Source: Candidatus Binatia bacterium
GTDB taxonomy: Bacteria > Desulfobacterota > Binatia > Bin18
DNA length: 64,000 bases
Reading direction: 5' to 3'
Assembly: GCA_951812575.1 (NCBI GenBank)
Contig: OX638322.1
Location: 3,223,925-3,287,924 of the forward strand
The notes below the pieces were generated by a model. It saw only the letters and a list, made by a program, of their open reading frames with translations, was not told the DNA's origin and searched no databases. This document shows, piece by piece, positions 25,723-35,285 of this stretch (position 1 is the first letter of the stretch; each line of letters starts with the position of its first letter). Position numbers and translations under genes: made by a program.

Positions 25723-27888
25723 TCACGCGGAAGCGGAGTGGGCGCGATGATAGTCGGTCACAAGACGGAGGGCTGCGGCAGCCCGCTCATGGGTGGCTAC
25801 GGTCGCGATGCCGCGTTGATGAAACTGGGCTCGGGCGTGGAGCAGACTCGCTTCATGGGCAAACGGCTGGAGCACAACAAGAAAGGGCTTGGCTGAATGC
25901 GTGGCAAAGCGACTCAGGGTGTCGAGCAGGGTCGTCAGGGTTTGCGGCCGGGCTTTCCACTGTCCGGCCACCAAGCCGGCCCCGGTATCCATGACAATCG
26001 CATCAATATGCGGGTCACGGTCAAGGATGGAGAGCAATCGGTCCAGGGTATCGGTCCGCTGGCCCATCCCAATCGTATGACCGGAATCGAGAGGGTTCTG
26101 AAAGCTGCCGCCAATGACGTTAAAGAACGAAGACAATTCTTCGTAAGAGGCAGGGCTGAGTGGAGGAACCCGCAGACCGGCAGCGGCACAGGCATCGGTG
26201 AGACTGACCGAGGGACCGCCCGTCATGGCAATCAGCCCCACTCCGTCTCCGGTTGCTGGTTTGGTAAACCGCAGCAGCTTGATGACATCAAGCAATTCAT
26301 CAAAACTGCTCGCGGATACGGCTCCGGCCTGACGAACCATGGACGCCCATACGGTAGCGGGGACGGCGAGTGAGCCGGTGTGTGACGAGGTGGCCCGCTG
26401 GCCGGCCTCGGTCTGGCCACCCTTCCAGATAACAACCGGTTTGTGGGGTGTGACCTCGCGGAGCAAGCTAAAAAAGCGGCGCCCTTCTCGTACGCCCTCA
26501 AGGTATATACCGATAATTTCCGTTTCGTCGTCGTGCGCGAGATAGTCGAGGTAGTCACTGGCATCAAGGACTGTCGCGTTCCCAAAACTGACGGCCTTGC
26601 TGATACGCAGTCCATGACTGGCGGCTGCCATGCTGAAGGTGATCGTGTGAGTACCGCTCTGACCGATAAACCCGACTGAGCCCGGTTCCCCAGCCGGCAG
26701 GTCGGGATAATTGCGGAGGCCGATTTTTGGATGGTAGATGCCCATGCAGTTCGGACCGATCAGGGCGAGCCCGGCCTCCCGCGCGGTTTTGGTCACTCTC
26801 TGTTCCAAGCGCTGTCCCTCTTCGTCATGGACTTCGGAGAAGCCTGAGGTGAAGAGCATCACCCCAGCGACCTTTTTCGTGACGCACTCCGCAACAATGT
26901 GAGGCGCGACCTGGCGGGGTACCGCGGTGATGACATAGTCGATCTCGTCTGGAATCGACTCCAGGCTGGGGTAGTTGGGAACCCCTAAATCCGTAATGCC
27001 CTGAACTTCCCGTTCGTCAATCTGGACGGAATAGACTTTGCCCTCGAAGGTCGTCTGGCTCCGTAACCACAGATAATTCATGGCGCGTTTATCGCCGACC
27101 ACGGCAACCGTCCGTGGATGAAACGTGCGCGCCAAGGCCGCCCGTGTCTCGTCCGACAGCGGACGGGATGGGGCGCGGGGACCCCCAGCGTGGAGGACGA
27201 CGTGGGCATCAACGACGAGACAGCCGTCCTCGTAGGCAAAAACGGGGTTGAGGTCGAGTTCTTGGATATCCGGCTGAGCCTCGGCTAAGGCCGACAGCGA
27301 GAGGAGGGCCTGCTCCAGAGCGGCCAGGTCAACGGCGGCTTGACCGCGATGACCGGTTAACAGGGGAAATCCACTGATCTCACGGATCATATCAGCAGCG
27401 TCCTGCGGGCGGAGCGGAGCCACCCGGAAGGCCACATCTTTGAGCACCTCGACATGCACTCCACCCAGGCCAAACATGATGAGCGGACCGAACTGCGGAT
27501 CGGATGTCAGGCCGATAATGACCTCAACTCCGGGTTGGGCCATGGGTTGAACCGAGATGCCTTCGATGGCTGCGGCAGGCTGGGTAGTACGGACGGCAGT
27601 CACGATGTCATGAAACGCGCGGCGGACGGCGGCTTCTGTGGCGAGGTTGAGTTGCACGCCGCCGATATCGCTTTTATGGGCGACGTCGGCTGAGCTGATC
27701 TTGAGCGCAACCGGGAACCCCATATCTCGGGCGAGCGTGATCGCCTCGTCGGCGGTTCGAGCCAGCTCCGTTCGTACGGTAGGAATGCCGGCCGACTGAA
27801 CTAAGGCCTTTGCCTCTCTTTCGGTCAGCGCCAAACGATGCTGCTCTTTTGCGTGTTGGACGATAGTGCGGGCAGTCGCATCGGCCAT
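25723..27888 (-). CDS. NDP-forming acyl-CoA synthetase (acetate-CoA ligase family)
   Basis: 721 residues from the ATG at 27888 (AGGGGG upstream). The ATP-grasp half comes first (TLARDMGFPVALKISSADVAHKSDIGGV; FGLGGVHVEVLKDV), then the CoA-binding Rossmann part (HPRTVAVVGDKR; TAVPRQVAPHI) and the succinyl-CoA-ligase-like part with SSHTGSLAVP, the expected phosphohistidine. So the fused beta-alpha order is swapped relative to the most common alpha-beta fusion. It makes an acyl-CoA from an acid with ATP giving ADP, or the reverse. Acid not identifiable. Confidence 0.87.
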   Translation of the reverse strand: MADATARTIVQHAKEQHRLALTEREAKALVQSAGIPTVRTELARTADEAITLARDMGFPVALKISSADVAHKSDIGGVQLNLATEAAVRRAFHDIVTAVRTTQPAAAIEGISVQPMAQPGVEVIIGLTSDPQFGPLIMFGLGGVHVEVLKDVAFRVAPLRPQDAADMIREISGFPLLTGHRGQAAVDLAALEQALLSLSALAEAQPDIQELDLNPVFAYEDGCLVVDAHVVLHAGGPRAPSRPLSDETRAALARTFHPRTVAVVGDKRAMNYLWLRSQTTFEGKVYSVQIDEREVQGITDLGVPNYPSLESIPDEIDYVITAVPRQVAPHIVAECVTKKVAGVMLFTSGFSEVHDEEGQRLEQRVTKTAREAGLALIGPNCMGIYHPKIGLRNYPDLPAGEPGSVGFIGQSGTHTITFSMAAASHGLRISKAVSFGNATVLDASDYLDYLAHDDETEIIGIYLEGVREGRRFFSLLREVTPHKPVVIWKGGQTEAGQRATSSHTGSLAVPATVWASMVRQAGAVSASSFDELLDVIKLLRFTKPATGDGVGLIAMTGGPSVSLTDACAAAGLRVPPLSPASYEELSSFFNVIGGSFQNPLDSGHTIGMGQRTDTLDRLLSILDRDPHIDAIVMDTGAGLVAGQWKARPQTLTTLLDTLSRFATHSAKPFLVVLQPFAHEASLLHARAQFHQRGIATVATHERAAAALRLVTDYHRAHSASA

Positions 27889-28022
27889 AGCTTCCCCCTC
27901 TGATGCCTGAGCGCTCTTCTTATCCGAGCAGGCGGGAGTGGGCAATCTGAATGGGAGATATCCTCTGCTCAGGCAGAGCCGGGGGGACAAAAATGCCGTC
28001 GAAGAAAAGACCGGCTCCGACC

Positions 28023-28697
28023 CTAGCCGTCTTTTTGTTCGATCTGCTGACGGAGGGCGGCGACCTCGTCCCGAATAGATTGGAGGGGGGCGGCCAACAT
28101 CCCTTCGAGCACGTCCTGGACGAACTTCTCAATATATTTCCCCTGCATATCCCCCTCGATATTGACCCGATCACCAGGCTTGCGCTGATGCAGTGTGGTG
28201 ACCGTGTGGGTGTGGGGAATAATGGCACAGGTAAATGCTGTGGGCTGACAATCAAAGACCGTCAGACTAATGCCATCAACTGCCACCGAGCCTTTCTCCA
28301 CCAAATAGCGACTAAGCTCGGCCGGGAGCGTGAAGGTATAGAGAAACGAATCGGCTTCCGGCCGAATGGATGTGACGCGTCCAACTCCGTCAACATGCCC
28401 CCAGACCAGATGACCGGACAGACGGTCCTCAAGTCGGAGTGAGCGTTCCAGATTCACCCTATCGCCAACTTGGAGTTCTCCCAGGGTCGTGCGTCGCAAA
28501 GACTCCGCTGAAACGTCAAAGCCGAGTTGATCGGCCTCAATGGCGGTCACGGTTAAGCAGGCACCATTGGTGCAAATGCTCTCGCCCAGACTGATCTCCT
28601 GGGTGGGAAGATTGGTTCGCAGCCTGAGACGAACACCTTCGGCAATGGAGTCGATCTTCGTAATGGTTCCGGTTGTTTCAATAATGCCGCTAAACAT
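28023..28697 (-). CDS. ribE: Riboflavin synthase alpha chain
   Basis: 224 residues from the ATG at 28697 (GAGG upstream); a longer in-frame extension is not supported. Two lumazine-binding repeats: MFSGIIETTGTI with ICTNGACLTV, then LSGHLVWGHVDGVG with GSVAVDGISLTV. Dismutates two 6,7-dimethyl-8-ribityllumazine to riboflavin. The other rib genes are not nearby. The C-terminal 30 residues form an extra helix. Confidence 0.93.
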   Translation of the reverse strand: MFSGIIETTGTITKIDSIAEGVRLRLRTNLPTQEISLGESICTNGACLTVTAIEADQLGFDVSAESLRRTTLGELQVGDRVNLERSLRLEDRLSGHLVWGHVDGVGRVTSIRPEADSFLYTFTLPAELSRYLVEKGSVAVDGISLTVFDCQPTAFTCAIIPHTHTVTTLHQRKPGDRVNIEGDMQGKYIEKFVQDVLEGMLAAPLQSIRDEVAALRQQIEQKDG

Positions 28698-28753
28698 AAT
28701 ACCTCGGAGGGATGGGGAATGAAGGAGCGTTGTGTCGGGCTTCACCCCCGGTC

Positions 28754-29362
28754 TTAGCCTGCTGCCCGCACACTCGGCTGCTCTTTGAGTCGATTGATCC
28801 ACGCCTCAAGCCTGGGATGCGGAATATCGACATTGAGCCTGGGAAACAGGAGGGCCCATGACACGTACGGAATATCTGCCAGGGTCAATGTCGAGCCGAC
28901 CAGAAAATCATTGCTGCCAAGCTCGTTTGTGAGGTGATCGAAGCACAGGGTCAGGGCCGTATGTGCTTGCGAGACGACCTCGTGGTCAGCGGTATCGCCC
29001 TGCAGGGGTTTGAGCAGGAGCTCTGCGGCCAGGGTTGCCACGGCGTGCTCATACGGATTATCGGCATAATGCATGAGGACACGGGCTCGAGCCCGCTGTC
29101 CGACATCGTCCGGAAGCAGTGGCGGGGTAGGGTAGGTGTCGTTCAAGTATTCCATGATAATGGTGGACTCATAGACCGTTGTCCCATTGTCCTGGAGCGC
29201 GGGGACTTTCCCATAGGGGTTAATTGTCAGATATTCGGGTGTTTTCTGCTCTCCTTGGGTGATGTCAATCGGGACCTTTTCATACTCCAGCCCCTTTGCC
29301 GCAAGGGTGATCCGCACCTTGCGCGCGCGGGGAGACAGGGAAAAATCGTAGAGCTTAATCAT
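28754..29362 (-). CDS. Glutathione S-transferase
   Basis: 202 residues from the ATG at 29362, which overlaps the stop of the upstream PGPGW gene. Thioredoxin-like N-terminal domain (KLYDFSLSPRARKVRITL, with Ser in the catalytic place; INPYGKVPALQDN; ESTIIMEYL) and helical C-terminal domain (FLVGSTLTLADI). Clearly distinct from the GST at 6465. Substrate unknown. Confidence 0.87.
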   Translation of the reverse strand: MIKLYDFSLSPRARKVRITLAAKGLEYEKVPIDITQGEQKTPEYLTINPYGKVPALQDNGTTVYESTIIMEYLNDTYPTPPLLPDDVGQRARARVLMHYADNPYEHAVATLAAELLLKPLQGDTADHEVVSQAHTALTLCFDHLTNELGSNDFLVGSTLTLADIPYVSWALLFPRLNVDIPHPRLEAWINRLKEQPSVRAAG

Positions 29363-29627
29363 TGGTCTCTTGTCCGGTTGCTGCCTGCTCTTGGCGCTTG
29401 GCCGTTTTTCGACGGTTGGTAATCTGCTGAGCCGTGTCTTTGAGACGGAGGTGCCAGCGTTTGGCCCACTCAAAATCTCGACTCAGAATCCCAAAGCCGA
29501 CAAAGATTAACACAATGCCCGGACCGGGAATGCCGGGCAGGCTGAGAAAGAGGCCCACAAGCAGGAGAACAATCCCGCTCACGATCCGGCAAATGCGCCA
29601 GAGCTGATCGCGTGCCGTACGAAGCAT
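29355..29627 (-). CDS. PGPGW-type small transmembrane protein
   Basis: 90 residues with two hydrophobic stretches around PGIPGPGIVLIFVGFGILSRDFEWAKRW. This is the PF09656 signature (PGPGW proteins), with the terminal W supplied by the FEWAKRW segment. Basic, Gln-rich C-terminal tail. Function unknown. Overlaps the following GST by eight bases. Confidence 0.8.
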   Translation of the reverse strand: MLRTARDQLWRICRIVSGIVLLLVGLFLSLPGIPGPGIVLIFVGFGILSRDFEWAKRWHLRLKDTAQQITNRRKTAKRQEQAATGQETND

Positions 29628-29664
29628 GTTTGGTCAGCCTAACAATCAAGAGGATCAAGACAGG

Positions 29665-30000
29665 CTAGCGATCATCGAGAATTTTCCCACTGCGGGCCTT
29701 TTCTACCGTCTCATCGAACTGCGGGCCGAGATCAACGCCCATTTCTCTTGCTCGTTTCTTTGCCCACAGGCCCACGTTGCGGTTGTCGCGGTAGAATGCC
29801 TCGTCTCTGGGGGCATTGGTGTCCAGATTCTTGAGTCGAGCCTCTTCACCCTGATGATAGGCAAAACGCGAGAGTATCCGGGTGAGGCGGCGTTGCTTGC
29901 AGTATTGACACCGAGGAGACTTCTGGACGTCTCCTATCTTCATAAAAATGAGGCTTTGCTGTCTTTTGCACGCCCGGCAGTAGTATTCGTAGATCGGCAT
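29665..30000 (-). CDS. FmdB-type zinc ribbon protein
   Basis: 111 residues. N-terminal MPIYEYYCRACKRQQSL with a paired CQYC about 20 residues later forms the PF09723 zinc ribbon seen in FmdB regulatory-like proteins. The C-terminal half is unusually long and charged (RKNL-like; KARSGKILDDR). The gene starts with ATG without a strong ribosome site. Function unknown. Confidence 0.78.
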   Translation of the reverse strand: MPIYEYYCRACKRQQSLIFMKIGDVQKSPRCQYCKQRRLTRILSRFAYHQGEEARLKNLDTNAPRDEAFYRDNRNVGLWAKKRAREMGVDLGPQFDETVEKARSGKILDDR

Positions 30001-30142
30001 AATGATTTCTCTCCTACTATCATACCCCTATTGAAGGTGCTATAGAGAGCCCTACTTCACCGTGCTTGGACGAGTGGACGGAACTGTTGGAGGTGGTGGT
30101 GGAATACGCTGGTGAGAGAAAACCTGAGCAAGGATCAGGAGC

Positions 30143-30889
30143 GTGTACTACCTCGAAGAAGAGCGCCAGGGCGCAGGTTTCCCGTGGGCAAATCATATGC
30201 TTATGGGAGCGATGCTGTGTTGTTTTGCCTATGAGCTCACACTCGGCCCGGCATTCCAGCCCTTCCTCACGGCCTATGGCTGGATTCCCGCACAATTCTC
30301 TCTGGCGCTAACCCAGGGCCAATTCCCCGTTTCTTCCTCGCTTTTTGCCTGTCTCTTCCTGCATGGGAGTGGGCTGCATCTGGTTGGCAATCTGCTCTGC
30401 CTGTTTTTTCTCGGGAACGCGGTAGAGGCGCGGTTAGGAGCAGCCCGCTACCTGGTGTTGTATCTGTGTGGCAACGTCATTGCCCTGTTAACCCAGGCGG
30501 CGATGACACCGTTTTCCTCAACCCCAATGATAGGCGCGAGTGGGGCGATTGCCGCCGTTGCCGGTGTCTATTGTCTGGTTTTTTTCTCAACCCAGGAGTC
30601 CGATACCACCGCGCATTCCTCTCCCCAGCCTCTTGAAGGAACTCTGACGATCCTCTTTTTGAGCGGCTGGGTCTTCTTTCATGTGGTCGGTGCTATCTCT
30701 GTATACGCTATTGGAGAAACCGCTTTCTTTTCATCGCCCCCTATTGCCTGGGGGGCCCATATTGGCGGTTTTCTGGGCGGTCTCATCCTTGGTCCGCTCC
30801 TTTTATCTTTCCCGGAGAGACGGCGTCGCAGGCCCACTGTCGATATCGTGCCCTTTCTGTTGAATCGACCCAACTCCCTGCTCCGCTAA
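30143..30889 (+). CDS. Rhomboid family intramembrane serine protease
   Basis: 248 residues from a GTG at 30143 (AAGG nine bases upstream). Six to seven membrane segments; HLVGN (His79, Asn83) in segment 2, catalytic Ser133 in GASGAIAA, and His206 in AHIGGFLGG. FLHGSGLHL marks the loop L1. Cleaves membrane proteins within the bilayer; target unknown. It is convergent with the TPR gene. Confidence 0.88.
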   Translation: MYYLEEERQGAGFPWANHMLMGAMLCCFAYELTLGPAFQPFLTAYGWIPAQFSLALTQGQFPVSSSLFACLFLHGSGLHLVGNLLCLFFLGNAVEARLGAARYLVLYLCGNVIALLTQAAMTPFSSTPMIGASGAIAAVAGVYCLVFFSTQESDTTAHSSPQPLEGTLTILFLSGWVFFHVVGAISVYAIGETAFFSSPPIAWGAHIGGFLGGLILGPLLLSFPERRRRRPTVDIVPFLLNRPNSLLR

Positions 30890-30918
30890 CGAAGCGAGAG
30901 GGGATGAATTGCTCTTTT

Positions 30919-31407
30919 TTAGTTTAATTGAGCGGAAAGGGCGGCAAGGGTTCGGCGAGCGGTCAGTGAACGGGGCTCAGCCGTAAGCGCTCGCCCAAAT
31001 TCTCGGGCTGCCTGGAGGAGGTCCCCTTTTGCGAGGGCAATCCGGCCCAGGTTCAGATACGGATAATGCGGCGTGTCATAATGGGCCGCCTCTATCGCGT
31101 GCTCTAACCAGGGGACGGCGGCGTCCAGCTTGCCCATCCTCATAAGATAGAGACCGATGTCGTTGTACGGATTGCCAAACTCGGGGTTGAGGGCAATGGC
31201 GGTACGGCATTCTTCAATTGCGTCCTCGTAACGACGGAGAAAACCATACGTCCAGCCGAGAGATGTATGTGCCTCCGCGGTCGGATGCAGTTGGATGGAC
31301 TCCTGATAGAAGCGCATGGCTTCCCCCAGGTCGCCTTGTCTTTGGGCCTGATAGCCTTTGGATAAGAGGGCCGATGCCTTTTCCTCGCGGTCTTTTGTTG
31401 TCTCCAT
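30919..31407 (-). CDS. TPR-repeat protein
   Basis: 162 residues, made of three to four TPR units (GEAMRFYQESIQLHP; GWTYGFLRRYEDAIEE; GRIALAKGDLLQAAREFG). Soluble and probably a protein-interaction scaffold. Functions cannot be read. The ATG has GGGGCAGAAC upstream. Confidence 0.83.
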   Translation of the reverse strand: METTKDREEKASALLSKGYQAQRQGDLGEAMRFYQESIQLHPTAEAHTSLGWTYGFLRRYEDAIEECRTAIALNPEFGNPYNDIGLYLMRMGKLDAAVPWLEHAIEAAHYDTPHYPYLNLGRIALAKGDLLQAAREFGRALTAEPRSLTARRTLAALSAQLN

Positions 31408-31595
31408 CTGTTCTGCCCCTCTAGAGCAATTTTCATTCTAATGTAGCGAGGCGCTATCCATAGTATCGGAGATAACTGGCCCATTCCGCCGGGAAGAAGC
31501 CCTCAAGCGCATACCCGCAGGCTAGTGGACGCTACACTAATGTAAATTTTGCTCCAGTGAGCCTTATCAGAAAAATGTGTCTGATTTTCTGGCTG

Positions 31596-32321
31596 TCAAG
31601 TCCGAGTCGGAAGTTTTGAAGAAGGGGGTGAGGTGGTGAAGTGGAAGTAGAAGGAGAGGGCAGTGTAGTAGAGAGGGTAGTAGAGAGAGGCAATGACGAG
31701 CCAGGGATGGGCATGGGGGAGCTGGGATAGCAGCAGGAGAAGGACACCAACCCAAATGGCGCCGAGCACATTCGTCAAGAAACGCAGGCGAACGGTACGC
31801 GTAGGATAAACATAGCGAATAGGGATAAAGACGCCTATGGCAAGGAGGAGTACCAGGCTACCGTTCAGCCAAATGGGCGTCCCGCCTGCGTAGAGATAGA
31901 ACGCCACAATATTCCAGTAGGAGGGAAAACCGGTAAAAAAGAAATCCCGTGTTTTGGCCTCGGCCTGACAAAAACCATACGCGCTGGAAAGGAGCAACGC
32001 CGCCACGAAGAGCAGCGTTCCAGAAGCCGGCAGCAACTGGAACTGGTAGAGAAAAACGGCCGGGATAATGACATAGGTAAAATAGTCAACAATGTCATCC
32101 AGCTTGGCGCCGTCAAACCAGGGCAGAATCCGTTTCACCTGAACAGCTCTCGCCAGAACGCCATCGGTCGCATCAATGAGTACGGCGACCAACATCCAGA
32201 CAAAGGCCTGCCGAGGCTTGCTCAGGAAAATAGCCTGGAGGGAGAGAAATCCGGCGATAACCCCGGAAGCCGTGTAGGCGTGGACTGCCCAGGCGGCAAA
32301 AAGACGCGCGTGGCCTTTCAC
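31596..32321 (-). CDS. pcs: Phosphatidylcholine synthase
   Basis: 241 residues from a GTG at 32321, one base after the VOC stop codon, so translation is probably coupled. It makes phosphatidylcholine from CDP-diacylglycerol and choline in the membrane. The CDP-alcohol motif is LIDATDGVLAR (Asp53 start) with Asp75 and Asp79 in FDGAKLDDIVDYF. Eight hydrophobic segments. Its length matches the bacterial Pcs family, and TASGVIAGFLSLQAIF at the start is characteristic. No choline uptake gene is adjacent. Confidence 0.9.
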   Translation of the reverse strand: MKGHARLFAAWAVHAYTASGVIAGFLSLQAIFLSKPRQAFVWMLVAVLIDATDGVLARAVQVKRILPWFDGAKLDDIVDYFTYVIIPAVFLYQFQLLPASGTLLFVAALLLSSAYGFCQAEAKTRDFFFTGFPSYWNIVAFYLYAGGTPIWLNGSLVLLLAIGVFIPIRYVYPTRTVRLRFLTNVLGAIWVGVLLLLLSQLPHAHPWLVIASLYYPLYYTALSFYFHFTTSPPSSKLPTRT

Positions 32322-32322
32322 T

Positions 32323-32733
32323 TCATGTGACGCGCTGTTGGCTGAGGGTGGGCTCATACAGAATTTGGATGATCGTACCATCCGGGTCGGCACAGTACAG
32401 GGAGCGGCTGCCATCCCGATGGGTCCGGACTGGTTTGACGATAGGGACCTCGTGCGTCTCCAGTATTGTGGCGGCTCGGTCGACATCGTCGCTCCGCGGA
32501 ACAATGAATCCGACATGGTCGAGGCGCTGCCCCGCTCGACCGCGTCGGGGTGTCGCCTTATGCAGGGCCAGATTGTCACAGCCCGAGGAGAGGTAGGCAT
32601 TGTCCGGGTCGGGCTGCCAGACGACCTGCATGCCGAACAAGGTGGTGTAAAACTCAACCGAAACGGCAACATCCGCCACATTCAGGGCAATATGTCGTAG
32701 GCCGGAATGGGAGATTTTTGCCACAGAGGCCAT
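32323..32733 (-). CDS. VOC (glyoxalase/dioxygenase fold) family protein
   Basis: 136 residues from the ATG at 32733; a much longer extension to 32955 is unlikely. Metal ligands visible: His in GLRHIALNV, His in LDHVGFIV and Glu in IQILYEP. VEFYTTLFGMQVV is the usual first repeat. Could be a glyoxalase, an extradiol dioxygenase relative or an epimerase. Cotranscribed with pcs. Confidence 0.83.
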   Translation of the reverse strand: MASVAKISHSGLRHIALNVADVAVSVEFYTTLFGMQVVWQPDPDNAYLSSGCDNLALHKATPRRGRAGQRLDHVGFIVPRSDDVDRAATILETHEVPIVKPVRTHRDGSRSLYCADPDGTIIQILYEPTLSQQRVT

Positions 32734-32798
32734 GGATGTCTGTCCTATTGCAGGGGTATGCGTATTATGACAAATCTGGTTCGCGTTGAGTAGGGGAG

Positions 32799-34001
32799 CT
32801 ACGACTTTTTGAGAAAAATATACAGTTCGCCGTGTTGGGCCATCAGGCCGGCCTCTGGTTGTGGCCCACTCCCCCAATAGATATCCGCGCGTCCGGGACC
32901 GGTAATGGCGGCACCGCGGTCTTGCAGCGCCACAAAACGCGAAAAGGGTTGCCACGAGACCTGCCCGCTCTCCTCCAGGTGAGGCTTGGTGGCACGGATA
33001 AAGCCAAACGCACCCGACGGATACCAGTTCGGGTCGACCGCAATTGAACGGCCCGGTGTCAGCGGGACGCCCAAGCTACCCAGCGGCCCGGCGGAGACAA
33101 CCCGAAAGAAAATATAACGACCATTATGGAACAAGATTCGATCTTGTTCGGCTGGATGCTGCCGCAGATAGTGGCGGATGCCCTGGGCCGACGCTTCTCC
33201 GGACTGGAGTTTCCCTTGACTGAGGAGTAGCTTGCCTATGCTCCGATACGGCCAGCCGTTTGAGGCCGCATAGCCGACCCGAAACCAGGCACCGTCCGGC
33301 AGCCGAATTTTCCCGGATCCCTGAATATGGAGGAAAAAACGCTCAACTGGGTCATCGAGCCAGACGAGTTCTCGGTGCTGAGACACCAGAATATGTTGTC
33401 CATCAATCTGAGTCCGGGAGAAATAGGGGACGAGTCGCCCGTTTGCGACGCGACCGTACATGTCTTGCGGAAACCGCTGGAAAGAGTAAACGTGTCCAGC
33501 TTTTTGGGCTGATTGGAGGGTATGTTTACTCTTCGTCGTAAATCGGGAGGCGTCAACTTTCACCAAATCAGTCGGAGGACGATACAAAGGGTAGCGATAC
33601 CGCTCGGTTCGGATAAAGCTGCCCCGCAGTTCGGGTTCGTGGTAGGCAGTGAAAAGCACAGGTACGGTCGCCCGATAGAGGTCGAATGCTCTCCGGACCT
33701 CCAGAGCGAGATCTCCGGGCTGATCGAGCAGGGCAAGAAATGCGCCGAGACTGTCCCGGACCCGGCCGACGCCGACCTGTTGCTGTCCAAAGGAAAATGC
33801 TTGGGAGTCCGGCTTCTGCTCCAGGGCCGCGAGGCTCTGTTGGAGCGCGGCTTTGAGAGAGCTGCGGTCAAGATCGTCCACTAAAGGGGGAATCTGATCG
33901 GCGGACAGCAGGGTGAGTGTCGGCTCAGCCCGGCCGTCTGTCACCGGCAGCAGGAGAGCAAAAAAACACAGCAAGAAAAAGGAGCTAACGGACGCTCGCA
34001 T
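32799..34001 (-). CDS. mltA: Membrane-bound lytic murein transglycosylase A
   Basis: 400 residues with a signal peptide (residues 1-25, SSFFLLCFFALLLPV) and no lipobox Cys, so it may be periplasmic rather than a lipoprotein. MltA domain then the 3D domain; catalytic Asp361 in LQDRGAAI followed by GPGRADIYWG. FTAYHEPELRGS and FFLHIQGSG are family landmarks. Cleaves murein to 1,6-anhydro-MurNAc products during wall turnover. Confidence 0.92.
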   Translation of the reverse strand: MRASVSSFFLLCFFALLLPVTDGRAEPTLTLLSADQIPPLVDDLDRSSLKAALQQSLAALEQKPDSQAFSFGQQQVGVGRVRDSLGAFLALLDQPGDLALEVRRAFDLYRATVPVLFTAYHEPELRGSFIRTERYRYPLYRPPTDLVKVDASRFTTKSKHTLQSAQKAGHVYSFQRFPQDMYGRVANGRLVPYFSRTQIDGQHILVSQHRELVWLDDPVERFFLHIQGSGKIRLPDGAWFRVGYAASNGWPYRSIGKLLLSQGKLQSGEASAQGIRHYLRQHPAEQDRILFHNGRYIFFRVVSAGPLGSLGVPLTPGRSIAVDPNWYPSGAFGFIRATKPHLEESGQVSWQPFSRFVALQDRGAAITGPGRADIYWGSGPQPEAGLMAQHGELYIFLKKS

Positions 34002-34067
34002 TATTCCTCGACGCTTCTCTTATATCATATCACACCGGCGGGCTGCCGGCTGTCCTGGTGAGCCTTT

Positions 34068-35285
34068 TTACCGGGCCTCATGCTGATTGAGGCGCGCTCT
34101 GGATTCCCGCGTCGCGTATACTTCTTGCGCCGCGCTGACACCAGCCCCGGCTGCGCAAGCATGACCATTTTGCTGTAACACGGCCTCCAGTGCGCTTAAA
34201 ACAAGCAGAACATTACTACGGGTGCTGGATTCTCCCATCAGGCCAATACGCCAGACTTTTCCGGCGAACACGCCCAAGCCGGCACCAATCTCGATATTAT
34301 ACTCAGCGAGGAGGTGCTTGCGAACGGTTGCATCGTCAATGCCATCGGGGATGGCGACGCTGTTGAGCATCCAGAGGCGGGCGCCTTCCTGGGCGACAAG
34401 CCGCATCCCTAGCGCGTTGAGGCCGGCAGCGAGGGCCAAATGATTGTCCTCGTGGCGACGAAATCGTGCGGCTAAGCCTTCTTCGGAAACGAGCCGTAAG
34501 GCCTCCCGCAGGGCATAGTTCATCGAGATAGGGGCGGTGTGGTGGTACACGCGTTCCTCACCCCAATATTGCTCAAGCAGGCTCAGGTCCAGATACCAGC
34601 TCTGAACCTTGTGCTTGCGGTTCCGTATGACCTCTTGGGCGGCCGGACTAAAGGTGACGGGCGAGAGGCCGGGCGGACAGCTCAGGCACTTCTGGGTGCC
34701 GCTATAACAGACATCAATCTGCCATGCATCTATTTTGAGGGGACAGCCGCCGAGCGACGTCACCGCATCAACAAGAAACAGTGCCCCTGCCTCGTGGACG
34801 AGCGGAGCGACATCTACCAGAGGCTGCCAGGCGCCGGTTGACGTTTCGGCATTGACGATCGCTACCAGCTTTGGTCGCGTACAGCGCTTGAGGGCCGCGC
34901 GGATATCGTCCGGGCTAAAGACGGCCCCCCAGGGAGCTTCCATGATAACGGGCGTTCCGCCGCAGCGTTGCACCACATCGACCATGCGGGTACCGAATAC
35001 GCCGTTGACGCCGATGACGACCTCGTCTCCAGGTTCGACCATATTCACAAAGCAGGTTTCCATGCCTGCGCTACCAGTTCCCGAAATAGGGAGCGTGAGG
35101 GGATTCGAGGTTTGAAAGACAAACCGGAGGAGTGCCTTGGTCTCTTCCATCAGCCGAATAAACTCCGGGTCAAGGTGACCAACAAGCGGGGTGGACAGGG
35201 CACGCAGGACCCGAGGATGGACGTTGCTCGGACCGGGACCTAACAAGGTTCTCGGAGGCGGGGATAACTCACCACAGGCTTCCAT
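34068..35285 (-). CDS. Class V aminotransferase (alanine/serine-glyoxylate type)
   Basis: 405 residues, ATG with GAGGAAG upstream. PLP-fold type I: GPGPSNVHPRVLRAL start, PISGTGSAGMET, LVDAVTSLGG (Asp173 contacting the pyridine N) and SGTQKCLSCPPG with PLP-Lys199. Length and motifs fit alanine-glyoxylate or serine-glyoxylate aminotransferase, used in glyoxylate detoxification or serine cycle-like pathways. The C-terminal 25 residues are an unrelated-looking Ala/Gly tail. Divergent from the GNAT at 35510. Confidence 0.88.
   Translation of the reverse strand: MEACGELSPPPRTLLGPGPSNVHPRVLRALSTPLVGHLDPEFIRLMEETKALLRFVFQTSNPLTLPISGTGSAGMETCFVNMVEPGDEVVIGVNGVFGTRMVDVVQRCGGTPVIMEAPWGAVFSPDDIRAALKRCTRPKLVAIVNAETSTGAWQPLVDVAPLVHEAGALFLVDAVTSLGGCPLKIDAWQIDVCYSGTQKCLSCPPGLSPVTFSPAAQEVIRNRKHKVQSWYLDLSLLEQYWGEERVYHHTAPISMNYALREALRLVSEEGLAARFRRHEDNHLALAAGLNALGMRLVAQEGARLWMLNSVAIPDGIDDATVRKHLLAEYNIEIGAGLGVFAGKVWRIGLMGESSTRSNVLLVLSALEAVLQQNGHACAAGAGVSAAQEVYATRESRARLNQHEAR

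Noticed and set aside
32323..32955. 210-residue version of the VOC protein
   Set aside because: The first 74 residues are Arg/Cys-rich and unlike any VOC; ATG at 32733 fits the fold.
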